64,000 nt of DNA, taken from positions 38,566 through 102,565 of the forward strand of contig JAHXIV010000014.1 of the NCBI GenBank assembly GCA_025655455.1, in the 5' to 3' direction. The translations under genes were made by a program, and so were the position numbers. Numbering within the stretch: position 1 is the stretch's first letter; the number at the start of each line of letters is the position of its first letter. The notes beneath the pieces were generated by a model. That model was not told the DNA's origin. It saw only the letters and a program-made list of their open reading frames with translations, and did not search any database. The DNA is from a gamma proteobacterium symbiont of Taylorina sp. (GTDB lineage: Bacteria; Pseudomonadota; Gammaproteobacteria; GRL18). This document shows, piece by piece, positions 49,203 through 63,928 of the stretch.

Positions 49203-50853
49203 TATTATTTTGCAAAGTGATGATCTTGAAAATCAGCATCTGAACAATAAAACCATTCTTAATATTAAAGATCTGAGTGTTGATTTTAAAACACTGGCCG
49301 GTACAGTTAATGTGGTTCGTGACATTAATTTTTCAGTGAATGCGGGTGAAACAATGGCGCTGGTCGGAGAGTCCGGCTCCGGCAAATCAGTGACGGCAAT
49401 GTCTATCCTGCGTCTACATGATGAAGAGAAGGTTAGATATTCTTCCGGCTCCATTATTTTTAATGGTGAGGATTTATTAAATATTGATGAATGTCATATC
49501 AAAAATGTACGCGGCAGCCAGATTAGTATGATTTTTCAGGAACCTATGACCTCATTGAACCCCACGTTTACAGTGGGAGATCAAATTATGGAACCGCTGC
49601 TGATACATAAAGGTCTGAGTCAGGCTGCAGCAAAAAAGAGGGCGCTGGATTTAATGGAATTAACGGGTATTCCCGATCCACATTATCGTTTTGATGCCTT
49701 CCCTCATTTATTATCAGGTGGTCAACGTCAGAGAATGATGATTGCAATGGCGCTTGCCTGTGACCCCAAATTACTTATTGCAGATGAACCTACCACTGCC
49801 CTGGATGTAACAGTTCAATTACAGATATTATTATTATTAGAAAAACTGCAAAAAGAATTTTCCATGGCTATCTTAATGATCAGCCATGATTTAAATCTGG
49901 TCAAACGTTTTGCCGATCATATCTGCGTAATGCAGGAAGGCAATATTGTTGAACAAAATGAAGTTGATACTTTATTCAACAACCCTCAGCAAGCTTATAC
50001 CATTCAATTGTTGAATAGTGAACCAGAGCGAATGATTCCGGAACATGAAACAATTACCTCCCGTATTGATACAGAACTATTATCTGCACAACATTTACAC
50101 TGTCAGTTTTCTGTAAAAAGTGGTTTTTTTCGACGCACCAGCAAGATAATAAATGCGGTAGATGATATTCATCTTTATTTAAAGCCGGGTGAAACTCTGG
50201 GTATTGTCGGTGAGTCCGGTTCAGGTAAATCGACTTTGGGTCGATGCCTGTTAAGATTGGAGCATTGCAATGGTGAAATTGTCTTTGATCAACAGAAAAT
50301 TGACCACCTGGCACATAAGCAGTTACGTCCTCTGCGTAAAGAATTTCAGGTGGTTTTTCAGGATCCCTATTCATCTCTGTCACCGCGTATGAGCATTGAA
50401 CAAATTGTTGGTGAAGGTTTAAAAATTCATTTCCGGCATTTAAATAAAAAACAGCGTCGTGAAAAAATTCAAAAAACTCTACTGGAAGTCGGACTTGAAG
50501 ATGATATTCTGTGGCGTTATCCACATGAGTTTTCCGGAGGACAACGGCAGCGTATTGCTATTGCAAGGGTGGTTATTTTAGAACCCAAACTTATCCTGCT
50601 TGATGAACCGACCAGTGCCCTGGATGTGTCTGTACAAAAACAGGTTCTGGCCTTATTAAGAGATCTGCAGCTGCGTTATAAAATGTCTTACTTATTTATT
50701 ACGCATGACTTGAAAGTCATCGAAGCGGTTGCACATCGTGTCATGGTGATGAAAGAAGGAAAAATTATTGAAACCGGCGTGACCGGAGAACTTTTTAATT
50801 CACCAAAAGAAGATTATACACAGCGTTTATTAACGGCATCGCTATTTAAATAA
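49195..50853 (+). CDS. yejF: Peptide ABC transporter, double ATP-binding protein YejF
   Basis: A 552-residue protein with two ABC ATPase domains. The first has Walker A GESGSGKS, signature LSGGQRQRM and Walker B LLIADEPTTALD; the second has GESGSGKST, FSGGQRQRI and LILLDEPTSALD. Both look competent. GTG at 49195 overlaps the yejE stop by 8 bases and is the likely start; a TTG at 49159 would add 12 residues encoded inside yejE. It powers uptake by YejABE. Confidence 0.94.
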   Translation: MDNIILQSDDLENQHLNNKTILNIKDLSVDFKTLAGTVNVVRDINFSVNAGETMALVGESGSGKSVTAMSILRLHDEEKVRYSSGSIIFNGEDLLNIDECHIKNVRGSQISMIFQEPMTSLNPTFTVGDQIMEPLLIHKGLSQAAAKKRALDLMELTGIPDPHYRFDAFPHLLSGGQRQRMMIAMALACDPKLLIADEPTTALDVTVQLQILLLLEKLQKEFSMAILMISHDLNLVKRFADHICVMQEGNIVEQNEVDTLFNNPQQAYTIQLLNSEPERMIPEHETITSRIDTELLSAQHLHCQFSVKSGFFRRTSKIINAVDDIHLYLKPGETLGIVGESGSGKSTLGRCLLRLEHCNGEIVFDQQKIDHLAHKQLRPLRKEFQVVFQDPYSSLSPRMSIEQIVGEGLKIHFRHLNKKQRREKIQKTLLEVGLEDDILWRYPHEFSGGQRQRIAIARVVILEPKLILLDEPTSALDVSVQKQVLALLRDLQLRYKMSYLFITHDLKVIEAVAHRVMVMKEGKIIETGVTGELFNSPKEDYTQRLLTASLFK

Positions 50854-50944
50854 ACACTCATTTCTATGTTGTTTTTATTATTTGTGCTATATTCCTTTAA
50901 TAAATAATTTCAGTCTGATTAACAACTACAAAGAGGGATATATC

Positions 50945-51517
50945 TTGTTTAAAAATCTATTGGCCTTGATTGGTTTGCTCAGTATTATTGCTGTCGGCGG
51001 TATTTATTTTAAATCCACAAGTACCATCAGCGAATTCGATTCAGGAGCAGTAAGAACATATACCGAGCTTTTTAGCAATATTCTTAAATATAAAGATGCG
51101 GCTACGGCGACAGTGTGGAAATATAAAGTTGCTGAGGGCTTGAGTGCAGAAGATGTTGAAGAAACCATGAAGTTTGTGGCTAATGAACATAATATTGCCA
51201 ATGTTGGTGAATTACCATTATCAAAAGATATTTCTGCCAAATCAGGAAAAGAATATCGTTTTGTAAAAATATTCCTTTTTTGTAATTCACTGACTGCGGC
51301 CAAGATGCTTGATTATAATGATGCCTTTTCTGCTTATTTACCCTGTCGTGTGACACTGGTTGAAGATACCAGCGGACAGTTATGGGTTTATAGTCTGAAT
51401 ATGGATCTAATGATTCATGGTGGAAAACCATTGCCAGCCGATTTAAAAGAAGAAGCAGAAAAGGTCAAGGAAATTATTCTTGATATCATGAAACGTGGTG
51501 CAGAAGGCGACTTCTAA
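50945..51517 (+). CDS. DUF302-like exported or membrane-anchored protein
   Basis: About 190 residues from TTG at 50945, preceded by AGAGGG at good spacing; an in-frame ATG-type start 21 codons earlier lacks a ribosome site. An N-terminal hydrophobic helix (NLLALIGLLSIIAVGGIYF) is a signal or anchor. The C-terminal part resembles DUF302: FCNSLTAAKMLDYNDAFSAY, LPCRVTLVEDTSGQLWVYS, then NMDLMIHGG. It ends 16 bases before the type I secretion ATPase, so it may belong to that operon. Function unknown. Confidence 0.72.
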   Translation: MFKNLLALIGLLSIIAVGGIYFKSTSTISEFDSGAVRTYTELFSNILKYKDAATATVWKYKVAEGLSAEDVEETMKFVANEHNIANVGELPLSKDISAKSGKEYRFVKIFLFCNSLTAAKMLDYNDAFSAYLPCRVTLVEDTSGQLWVYSLNMDLMIHGGKPLPADLKEEAEKVKEIILDIMKRGAEGDF

Positions 51518-51533
51518 AGGTTTTTAAACAACA

Positions 51534-53717
51534 ATGACAATAGAAGAAGCAACAGAAGCGGACATCGTCACTAATGAATCTTTAGACGATCCACTGCTTG
51601 GATGTTTGCTGATTATTACCAAGCTGGAAAATAATCCAAGAACAGCAGATGAGCTGATCTCCGGTTTGCCACTGGTTGACAATCGTCTGACACCTGAATT
51701 ATTTTCCAGAGCCGCAAAACGAGTGGGAATTCAGAGTAAAATTGTTTACCGGACTCTGGAACGTATTCCACAACTGGTTTTACCTGCAGTCCTGGTGCTT
51801 AAAGATAATCAGGCATGTGTACTGGAGCATATTGATTTTAAAACCAATAAGGCAAGAATTATTCAACCGCTTGTAGCTGGAGAAGGTAGTTCCAGCGAAG
51901 CAAATACTCTGCTTATCTCTATTGAACAGCTTGCTGATCTCTACTCCGGTTATGCTTTTTTTGTCAGTCAGGAATTTCAGTTTGATTCACGCTCACCGGA
52001 GCTCTTGGTCACTCATAAAAAACACTGGTTCTGGGGAACATTGTGGAATTCTGCAGGAATTTACCGGGATGTCCTGCTGGCCTCATTTTTTATTAATCTG
52101 TTTGTCATTGCTCAGCCTCTTTTTGTCATGAATATTTATGACCGGGTTGTACCTAATAATGCAGTTGATACTTTATGGGTAATGGCTAGTGGAGTTGCTA
52201 TTGTTTTTTTCTTTGATTATATTCTTAAAATTGTGCGCGGGCATTATCTGGAAACCGCTGGCAAGAAAGCCGATATCGTTCTGTCGGCGATGATTTTTGA
52301 AAAAGTCATGTCAATGAAAATGGATGTGATGCCTGAATCTGTGGGTGCTTTTGCCAGTAATTTAAGAGAATTTGATTCTGTGCGAAATTTTTTAACCTCC
52401 GTCACAATGACCACCTTTATCGATCTGCCTTTTTTCTTTTTGTTTATTGCTGTAATCAACTATATAGCGGGTCCTCTGGTGATTGTTCCTATTGTTGCCG
52501 TTATCGTGATTCTGGTGTATGGTTTTATTATTCATTTTCCTTTAAGGAAAGTGGTCGAAAGTACTTATCGCGCTGCCGCACAAAAAAATGCCACGCTGAT
52601 AGAAAGTTTGACCAGCATAGAGACACTTAAATGCTTTAATGCAGAAAATATAGTGCAGCGTCGATGGGAAGATGCCGGAGGTTTTATTGCCAAACGTGGT
52701 TTAACCGCAAGAAATTTATCTAATTCAATCAACTATACTTCAGGCTTTGTTCAACAAATGGCTATGATAGGTACTGTTGTTTTTGGCGTTTATTTAATTT
52801 CAGATAATCAGATGACCATGGGTGCATTAATTGCTACCATGATACTCTCTTCCAGAACCATTCAGCCTATGGCTCAGGTTGCTAATTTGACTGCCAACTA
52901 TCAGCAAACCAAAACAGCACTGGCTTCATTGAATGATATTATGGCAAAACCGGCCGAAAGAGATGGAAATATATCTTATATTCACCATGAACATTTTAAA
53001 GGTGAAGTGGAGTTTAAAAATGTCAGTTTTAGTTATCCCGGACAGGAAGAAAAAGCATTAAGCGGGATTAATATAAAAATTAACGCAGGTGAAAAAGTTG
53101 CTTTTATCGGACGTATCGGTTCAGGAAAAACAACCATTGAAAAACTGATTATGGGACTTTATTCCCCTTCAGACGGGGCGGTTAAAATTGACGGACTGGA
53201 TCTAAATCAGCTTGACCCTGCCAATCTGAGAAAAAATATTGGTTATGTACCACAGGATATTGACCTGCTACATGGTACAGTGAAAGAGAATATTGTTCTT
53301 AAAGCACCCTATGTTCATAGTTCCGAAATGATCAGAGTCGCAGATATTGCCGGTGTCAGCCAGTTTGTTAATAAACACCCCTCGGGCTTTGATATGAAGA
53401 TTGGAGAAAGAGGGGAGGGTATCTCCGGTGGTCAGCGTCAAAGTATTGCTGTTGCACGTTCCTTGTTACAATCACCGCCTATTTTGTTAATGGATGAACC
53501 CAGTAACTCCATGGATAATGCCACGGAGGCGGAATTACTCAAACAGTTAAAATCAGAAATTTCTGACAGAACTTTTCTATTAGTGACTCATCGGGCATCC
53601 CTATTAAAACTGGTCGATCGAATTATTGTCATTGAGCATGGATCAGTGATTGCCGATGGGCCTAAAGAACAGGTTTTAGAGGCTCTAAAACAAGGCAAAT
53701 TACATGTCAGAGCATAA
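51534..53717 (+). CDS. Type I secretion system ATPase/permease, LapB-like
   Basis: A 727-residue ABC exporter. The N-terminal 130 residues form a C39-peptidase-like domain (DDPLLGCLLIITKLENNPRT, then LSGLPL-type ISGLPL). It probably recognises substrate instead of cutting it, since adhesins of this class have no leader to remove. Six membrane helices follow (about 165-450), then an ATPase with Walker A GRIGSGKTT, signature ISGGQRQS and Walker B ILLMDEPSNSMD. DEPSNSMD is characteristic of the Lap/Rtx exporter group. It overlaps the next gene by 14 bases. Its likely substrate is the adhesin at 58.5-63.8 kb. Confidence 0.92.
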   Translation: MTIEEATEADIVTNESLDDPLLGCLLIITKLENNPRTADELISGLPLVDNRLTPELFSRAAKRVGIQSKIVYRTLERIPQLVLPAVLVLKDNQACVLEHIDFKTNKARIIQPLVAGEGSSSEANTLLISIEQLADLYSGYAFFVSQEFQFDSRSPELLVTHKKHWFWGTLWNSAGIYRDVLLASFFINLFVIAQPLFVMNIYDRVVPNNAVDTLWVMASGVAIVFFFDYILKIVRGHYLETAGKKADIVLSAMIFEKVMSMKMDVMPESVGAFASNLREFDSVRNFLTSVTMTTFIDLPFFFLFIAVINYIAGPLVIVPIVAVIVILVYGFIIHFPLRKVVESTYRAAAQKNATLIESLTSIETLKCFNAENIVQRRWEDAGGFIAKRGLTARNLSNSINYTSGFVQQMAMIGTVVFGVYLISDNQMTMGALIATMILSSRTIQPMAQVANLTANYQQTKTALASLNDIMAKPAERDGNISYIHHEHFKGEVEFKNVSFSYPGQEEKALSGINIKINAGEKVAFIGRIGSGKTTIEKLIMGLYSPSDGAVKIDGLDLNQLDPANLRKNIGYVPQDIDLLHGTVKENIVLKAPYVHSSEMIRVADIAGVSQFVNKHPSGFDMKIGERGEGISGGQRQSIAVARSLLQSPPILLMDEPSNSMDNATEAELLKQLKSEISDRTFLLVTHRASLLKLVDRIIVIEHGSVIADGPKEQVLEALKQGKLHVRA

Positions 53718-55059
53718 ATCAAATAAGCAGCAATCAGCAAATTTAGAAATATCGGATCTGGATTTTATACGCAGTACCAGTGCTGCTATGCTGGAAGAAA
53801 CACCCAAACGTTCGCGCTTTTTATTGTATTTAATTGTTATTATGCTATGCAGTATTGTTTATTGGGCAGATAATGCACCACTGGATGAAATTACCCGCGG
53901 TGAGGGTAAAGTCATTCCCTCACATCAAATACAGATAGTACAGAATCTGGAAGGCGGCATTGTTTCAGAAATTCTTATTAGAGAAGGTGATCAAGTTGAT
54001 AAAGGCCAGATTTTATTAAAAATTGATGATACCAACTTTGAATCTTCATTTATGGAAAGTCGCCTGCGCTATCTTGAACTCATCGTAAAAGCCTCACGTC
54101 TGACTGCTGAGGCAGAAGGTCAGGAACGATTTACGGTTCCTATTCCAGTGATTAAAGAAGCACCAAAACTGGCGGCCAATGAAAAAGCGTTGTTTTTGAG
54201 TCACAAAAGAAAGTTAAGTAGTAACCTGGATATTTTGAAAAATCAGGTGGAACAAAAAAAACAGGAAGTCACCGAAGCTGATTCCAAACTGCAGCAAATC
54301 AAGCGTAGTTATTCTCTGGCAATAAAAGAGCTTAATATAATCCGCCCGTTGTTTGAAGCCGGTGCTATGTCAGAAGTGGATGTGATTAAGAGAGAACGTC
54401 AGGTTAATGAACTTAAGGGTGATCTGGATGCGGTTCGATTATCCATACCGCGCATTGAATCCACTATTCGTGAATCAGAAAATAAAATTAAAGAGCTTAA
54501 AATTCGTTACAGAAGTGATGCCCGTGAAGAACTTAATGAAGTAGCGGCTGAAATTCCTCGTATTCTGGAATCAATTGATACCCTGGAAGACAAGGTTCAT
54601 CGTACTCATGTGCGATCTCCGGTGAAAGGAACCATTCAAAAACTGCTGATCAATACCATCAATGGTGTCGTACAGCCTGGTATGGATCTGGTTAAAATCA
54701 TTCCAACAGATGACGCATTGATCATTGAAACTAAAATTAAGCCCTCTGATATTGCCTATTTGTATCCCGGCTTGAAAGCACTGGTCAAATTCACGGCCTA
54801 TGATTTTGCCATTTATGGTGGTCTTGAGGCAAAAGTGATCCATATTAGTGCGGATTCTATCACCAGTGAAAAAGATGAAACTTTTTATCTGGTTCGAGTT
54901 GAAACTTTAAAAAATTATCTGGGAAAAACTATCGGATCCTTACCCATTATCCCCGGCATGGTCACTCAGGTTGATATTTTAACCGGTAAGAAAACTGTGA
55001 TGGATTTTTTGCTTAAACCGATACTAAAAACAAAAGAAAATGCACTGACTGAGCGATAA
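53704..55059 (+). CDS. Type I secretion membrane fusion protein, LapC/HlyD-like
   Basis: A 451-residue periplasmic adaptor. A cytoplasmic leader and one membrane helix (about residues 39-57) precede the lipoyl-like half-motif GEGKVIPSHQIQIVQNLEGG and long coiled coils (about 150-295). The second lipoyl half is VRSPVKGTIQKLLINTINGV, and the beta-barrel part ends with the HlyD C-terminal KTVMDFLLKPILK. It joins the ATPase to the outer membrane channel. Confidence 0.93.
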   Translation: MSEHKSNKQQSANLEISDLDFIRSTSAAMLEETPKRSRFLLYLIVIMLCSIVYWADNAPLDEITRGEGKVIPSHQIQIVQNLEGGIVSEILIREGDQVDKGQILLKIDDTNFESSFMESRLRYLELIVKASRLTAEAEGQERFTVPIPVIKEAPKLAANEKALFLSHKRKLSSNLDILKNQVEQKKQEVTEADSKLQQIKRSYSLAIKELNIIRPLFEAGAMSEVDVIKRERQVNELKGDLDAVRLSIPRIESTIRESENKIKELKIRYRSDAREELNEVAAEIPRILESIDTLEDKVHRTHVRSPVKGTIQKLLINTINGVVQPGMDLVKIIPTDDALIIETKIKPSDIAYLYPGLKALVKFTAYDFAIYGGLEAKVIHISADSITSEKDETFYLVRVETLKNYLGKTIGSLPIIPGMVTQVDILTGKKTVMDFLLKPILKTKENALTER

Positions 55060-55186
55060 AATCTTAATGATAATAGGAATCCTAGAGTTTGTAGTAAAAA
55101 AACAACATAAATGCTTGTAATTACAAACATTTCGTGCTACTTTTATAAAAAATATCCTATAATAAGTCAACAACCAGGTAAAAACC

Positions 55187-56533
55187 TTGAAAAATTATAA
55201 AAGTAATAAATTCAGTAAGCTTATCCCTTCTGTTTTTTTATCTTTATCTGTCAGCAGCTCAGTTTATGCTGCCAATATGTTTGAAGCAATTGAACAAGCA
55301 ATTACAAGCAATCCGGAAGTACTGGAACAACTCAATCAAAAATTATCACGGGATTTTGAAGTTCGTCAGGCGAAATCAGGTTATTTACCCAGTATTGATG
55401 TGATTGCCGGCTATGGTAGTGAATCATCAGACAATAATTCAACCCGTGCCGGAGCCAATGGCAGTCATAAAAATAGCATGAATCGACAGGAAGCCACGCT
55501 GGTGTTACGTCAAATGTTATTTGACGGTTTTGAGACACGCAGTGAAACGGCAAGACAGGAATTTCGTTCTGAGTCAGCCAATCATCAACTAATGAATCTT
55601 TCGCAACAGATTACCATTGATGTGATCGTTGCCTATGTTAATGTGCTGAGAACGCAGAAATTAGTTGAATACGCTGAAGAAAATGTAAAAATTCATGAAA
55701 AAATTCATGATCAGGTTGGCTTGCGTTCCAGTATGGGCGCTGATAGTCAGGGATCTCTCAGTCAAATAGCAGGTCGTTTAAATCTGGCCTATTCTAATTT
55801 TGAAGCTGAAAAAAATAATCTGAAAGATGCAAAGGCTGATTATGAAAGAGTAGTGGGTTCTGCACCCTCTGAAGCTTTGGAAGAAGCTGTCTTTGATTTG
55901 ATTTTACCAAAAACTTTTGCAGATACTTTAAATCGTGCAATGGATAATCACCCGTCAATTAAAGCAGCCAGAGCTGATGTTGAAGCGGTCAGGATGCAGC
56001 AAAATACTTCAAAAAGTAATTATTACCCGGATCTGGAAATGGAATTAGGTCAGGATTGGGCTGACAACCAAAATGGTGTACGTGGTCATGACAATGGTCA
56101 TTATGCCATGCTTAACCTGCGCTATAATATTTATCAGGGTGGAGCAGACAAGGCTCGTATCTCTAAAGATGCGCATTTAATTATGGAAGCTCAAAGCCGT
56201 ATGGATGTGACCAATCGAACGGTAACAAAAGCGGTTGATATTGCCTGGAATGCTTATCAGTCATCAACCCGACGGGCTGATTTTCTTCAAAAATATGTAG
56301 ATTCTACCATTGAAACCCGTGATGCCTATGATCAGCAATTTCAAATAGGTGAGCGCACCTTGTTAGACTTGCTGAATACTGAAAATGAAGTTTTTTCAGC
56401 GCATTCGGAAAATATAAAAAATCAATATGAAAATCTGATAGCCAAATATCGCGTGATTGATTCTATGGGTATGTTACTCAATGATCTGGAACTTTCAGTA
56501 CTGACTGAAGCACCTGAAATGGCTCAAAAATAA
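55187..56533 (+). CDS. TolC-family outer membrane protein of the type I secretion cluster, LapE-like
   Basis: A 448-residue outer membrane factor. TTG at 55187 has AGGT upstream; a signal peptide (LIPSVFLSLSVSSSVYAA) follows. The protein has the AggA/LapE look: EAIEQAITSNPEVLEQLNQK, a QAKSGYLPSIDVIAGYG segment, then a second repeat and FQIGERTLLDLLNTENEVF near the end. Being in the cluster, it is the probable dedicated exit channel. The gap from the adaptor gene is 127 bases. Confidence 0.92.
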   Translation: MKNYKSNKFSKLIPSVFLSLSVSSSVYAANMFEAIEQAITSNPEVLEQLNQKLSRDFEVRQAKSGYLPSIDVIAGYGSESSDNNSTRAGANGSHKNSMNRQEATLVLRQMLFDGFETRSETARQEFRSESANHQLMNLSQQITIDVIVAYVNVLRTQKLVEYAEENVKIHEKIHDQVGLRSSMGADSQGSLSQIAGRLNLAYSNFEAEKNNLKDAKADYERVVGSAPSEALEEAVFDLILPKTFADTLNRAMDNHPSIKAARADVEAVRMQQNTSKSNYYPDLEMELGQDWADNQNGVRGHDNGHYAMLNLRYNIYQGGADKARISKDAHLIMEAQSRMDVTNRTVTKAVDIAWNAYQSSTRRADFLQKYVDSTIETRDAYDQQFQIGERTLLDLLNTENEVFSAHSENIKNQYENLIAKYRVIDSMGMLLNDLELSVLTEAPEMAQK

Positions 56534-56555
56534 GGTAGCATCCAAGTTTAAAATT

Positions 56556-56598
56556 CCTCCCCCTCAGAGGGGGAGGTTAGGGAGGGGGGTGACTCCGA
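56556..56598. repeat. GC-rich palindromic element downstream of the type I outer membrane gene
   Basis: A tight palindrome CCTCCCCC-TCAGA-GGGGGAGG is followed by TTAGGGAGGGGGGTGACTCC. The composition contrasts with the AT-rich surroundings. The final TGACTCCGAC matches the core of the palindrome at 28645-28691. It looks like a small dispersed repeat; it may also act as a terminator. Confidence 0.55.
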
Positions 56599-56638
56599 CA
56601 CCTAATTATCATAACGACCTTACTCCAGGACAATCATT

Positions 56639-57283
56639 GTGAATACATTTATCTGTTCTACAAATAAAGAAATCACAAATCGATTACAGACTATTTTATC
56701 CGATCACAATATAGACAGTCAGATATTCACATCATTTAATGATCTGCGTTCAGCGCTGCAAAAATCATCAATTATTAATTTGATTTACCACCTGGATTCT
56801 GATTTTAATAACGAAGCTGAAATAGAAGCCATACAGGCACAATTTAAAGAAAAAATTAATACCCTGGCGCTCAGCAATATGCCTAATTCAGAGCAGGGAG
56901 TGCGTTTGCTCAATAATAATATCCGTGGTTATGCTAATAGCTGGATCGAACCGGATAAACTCATCGTTGCTCTGTCTGTCATAGAACAGGGAGAAATCTG
57001 GGCAGGTGCCATATTAATAGAATATCTGCTGAGTAAAAGTACTGAACAGAATAATAGTGCGCAAACTGAACAAGCTATTGATCAATTCATACTCGATCAA
57101 TTATCCGGCAGGGAACAGCAAATAGTACAACATATCTTCTCAGGCCAGCAAAATAAATTGATTGCGGATGACCTTGGCATCTCTGAAAGAACGGTTAAAG
57201 CCCATCTCACTACCATCTATAAAAAATTAAAGGTTCGTAATCGTCTTGAACTCAGCCTGAAACTGAGCAAAAAAACGCACTAA
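56639..57283 (+). CDS. LuxR-type response regulator with divergent receiver domain
   Basis: A 214-residue regulator from GTG at 56639 (AGGA upstream). Residues about 1-125 have a receiver-like profile (NTFICSTNKEITNRLQTIL, LIYHLDSDF, then GYANSWIEPDKLIVALSVIEQGEIW), with an Asp-rich loop where the phospho-acceptor would be. The acidic N-terminal pocket is missing, so phosphorylation is doubtful. Residues about 150-210 are a LuxR HTH (LSGREQQIVQHIFSGQQNKL, ISERTVKAHLTTIYKKL). Position between the exporter and the adhesin suggests it regulates them, as FixJ/CsgD-type regulators often do for surface structures. Confidence 0.85.
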   Translation: MNTFICSTNKEITNRLQTILSDHNIDSQIFTSFNDLRSALQKSSIINLIYHLDSDFNNEAEIEAIQAQFKEKINTLALSNMPNSEQGVRLLNNNIRGYANSWIEPDKLIVALSVIEQGEIWAGAILIEYLLSKSTEQNNSAQTEQAIDQFILDQLSGREQQIVQHIFSGQQNKLIADDLGISERTVKAHLTTIYKKLKVRNRLELSLKLSKKTH

Positions 57284-57337
57284 AAAATCCCTTTTTCAGA
57301 AACTATATACTCAAACTACCTGCTTTAGGGGTATAAA

Positions 57338-57366
57338 TTGACTTATAATTAAAATTAACGTACGAT
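57338..57366 (+). promoter_or_regulatory. Putative sigma-70 promoter of the Uma2-like gene
   Basis: TTGACT and TACGAT are separated by 17 bases, about 75 bases upstream of the ATG at 57440. Confidence 0.45.
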
Positions 57367-57439
57367 AATTATAATGATTGAATAAAGCCAGAGATTAGTA
57401 ATGGAAAGCTGGCAAAATAGAAAATAAGCGATATTTATT

Positions 57440-58300
57440 ATGAATCCTGTAGAAAATTCTTTAAATAAAGTTTCACACAAGGATCCCCTTTACGTTCCTG
57501 ATAAACAGGAATGGGCAAAGATGACTGAATCAGAAAGACAGGCCAAAGAGGATAGTATTATCTGTGCTCTGGAGCATGAATCCAGCTTAATGGGTGAAAC
57601 AACTATCCATTTTAATGCCAGAGCTTCTGCCTCTGAGGTTTTACGCCGTTTTTATAATGGTCAGGGGAAAAAAGTATTTATTGCCTCCGATCTGCACACC
57701 TTATATCCGGGAGAAAGGGCTTTTTATCCTGATCTGCTGGTGGTTTTTGAAGTAGAAGACTATCATCGGCGTAGTTGGAATGTGCATAGAGAGAAAAAAG
57801 GCCTGGATTTTGTTCTGGAAATTATTTCAAAAAGCAGTAGAAGGAATGATCAGGTAGAAAAATTGAATCTTTTTGCCAGACTGGGGATTCCGGAATATTT
57901 TATGTTTGATCCGGATAAATACACTTTATCAGGCTTCCGGCTGGATACTGCTAATGAATATCAACAATACCTGCCAATCCAGCCTGATCATTCAAACTAT
58001 CTTTCATCTTCAGTTTTAGGACTGAATTTAATAATTGATAATGATAAATTGCGTTTTGTATCCCCTGATGGTCTGGAAGTTTTGTTTAGTGATGAACTCA
58101 TTCATCGTCTGAATAACAAACTCAGTGATAAAGATGAAATTATTGCCCGTGCTCGCCAGGAAAAAGAGCAGGAACGCCAGGAAAAAGAACAGGAACGCCA
58201 GGAAAAAGAGCAGGAACGTAAAGAAAAAGAAATTGAAAAAGCACGGGCAGATCAACTAGAAAAAGAACTGGCAGAACTAAAGGCAAATCTAAACAATTAA
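57440..58300 (+). CDS. Uma2/DUF820-type PD-(D/E)XK-fold protein with heptad-repeat tail
   Basis: A 286-residue protein. The central region is that of the Uma2 family, a restriction-endonuclease-like fold: YPDLLVVFE supplies the Asp and FVLEIISKS the Glu-x-Ser/Lys part, with an R-x-DQVEKL motif and YARLGIPEY-like FARLGIPEYFMFDP. The C-terminal 55 residues are a charged coiled coil built of heptads RQEKEQE (three exact, one decayed) encoded by 21-bp repeats. Such genes are abundant in cyanobacteria and large sulfur bacteria, often in many copies; catalytic activity is unproven. It separates the LuxR regulator from the adhesin. Confidence 0.8.
   Translation: MNPVENSLNKVSHKDPLYVPDKQEWAKMTESERQAKEDSIICALEHESSLMGETTIHFNARASASEVLRRFYNGQGKKVFIASDLHTLYPGERAFYPDLLVVFEVEDYHRRSWNVHREKKGLDFVLEIISKSSRRNDQVEKLNLFARLGIPEYFMFDPDKYTLSGFRLDTANEYQQYLPIQPDHSNYLSSSVLGLNLIIDNDKLRFVSPDGLEVLFSDELIHRLNNKLSDKDEIIARARQEKEQERQEKEQERQEKEQERKEKEIEKARADQLEKELAELKANLNN
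58154..58237 (+). repeat. Four 21-bp tandem repeats in the Uma2-like gene
   Basis: Three near-identical 21-bp units, beginning CGCCAGGAAAAAGA, and a fourth diverged unit encode a heptad coiled coil. Copy number can vary without a frameshift. Confidence 0.85.
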
Positions 58301-58528
58301 TAAAACTCACCTCTTAAACCGGTAAAATCTTCTCTTAAAGCAATAACTGAATCAGTCACTTCATTCAACTTCATGTCCAGATGATTAATATGATTATTTT
58401 CCAAAATTAGTACTAAAGTACAATATACATTGTTAAAAATAAGACTATACTTGACTCATACACATGGGAATGATCCCAAAAAGGCTAAAAATTAAATAAT
58501 ATTAAATTATTAACAGGGGAAGCACATC

Positions 58529-63754
<5,226 letters not shown>

Positions 63755-63804
63755 GTTATATAATTAATCTTATGCTTGCTTAAAAAGTTGTACTAATGTG
63801 GGAT

Positions 63805-63841
63805 AAAAAGGCTATTCAGGAGTTTCCTGAATAGCCTTTTT
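63805..63841 (+). terminator. Rho-independent terminator after the adhesin
   Basis: A perfect 16-bp stem (AAAAAGGCTATTCAGG and complement) with a 5-base loop is followed by GTTTTTT. It lies 50 bases after the stop codon and is symmetrical enough to serve both strands. Confidence 0.9.
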
Positions 63842-63928
63842 GTTTTTTAACTTCGACAAATAAATCAATATATCTAGTATTTTAGGAGTATTTAGGACAC
63901 CCCTAAATTCAGGGCAAAATCATTAAAA

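Noticed and set aside
50054..50524. 156-codon minus-strand frame
   Set aside because: It is antisense within the second ATPase domain of yejF, with no start context or recognisable domain.
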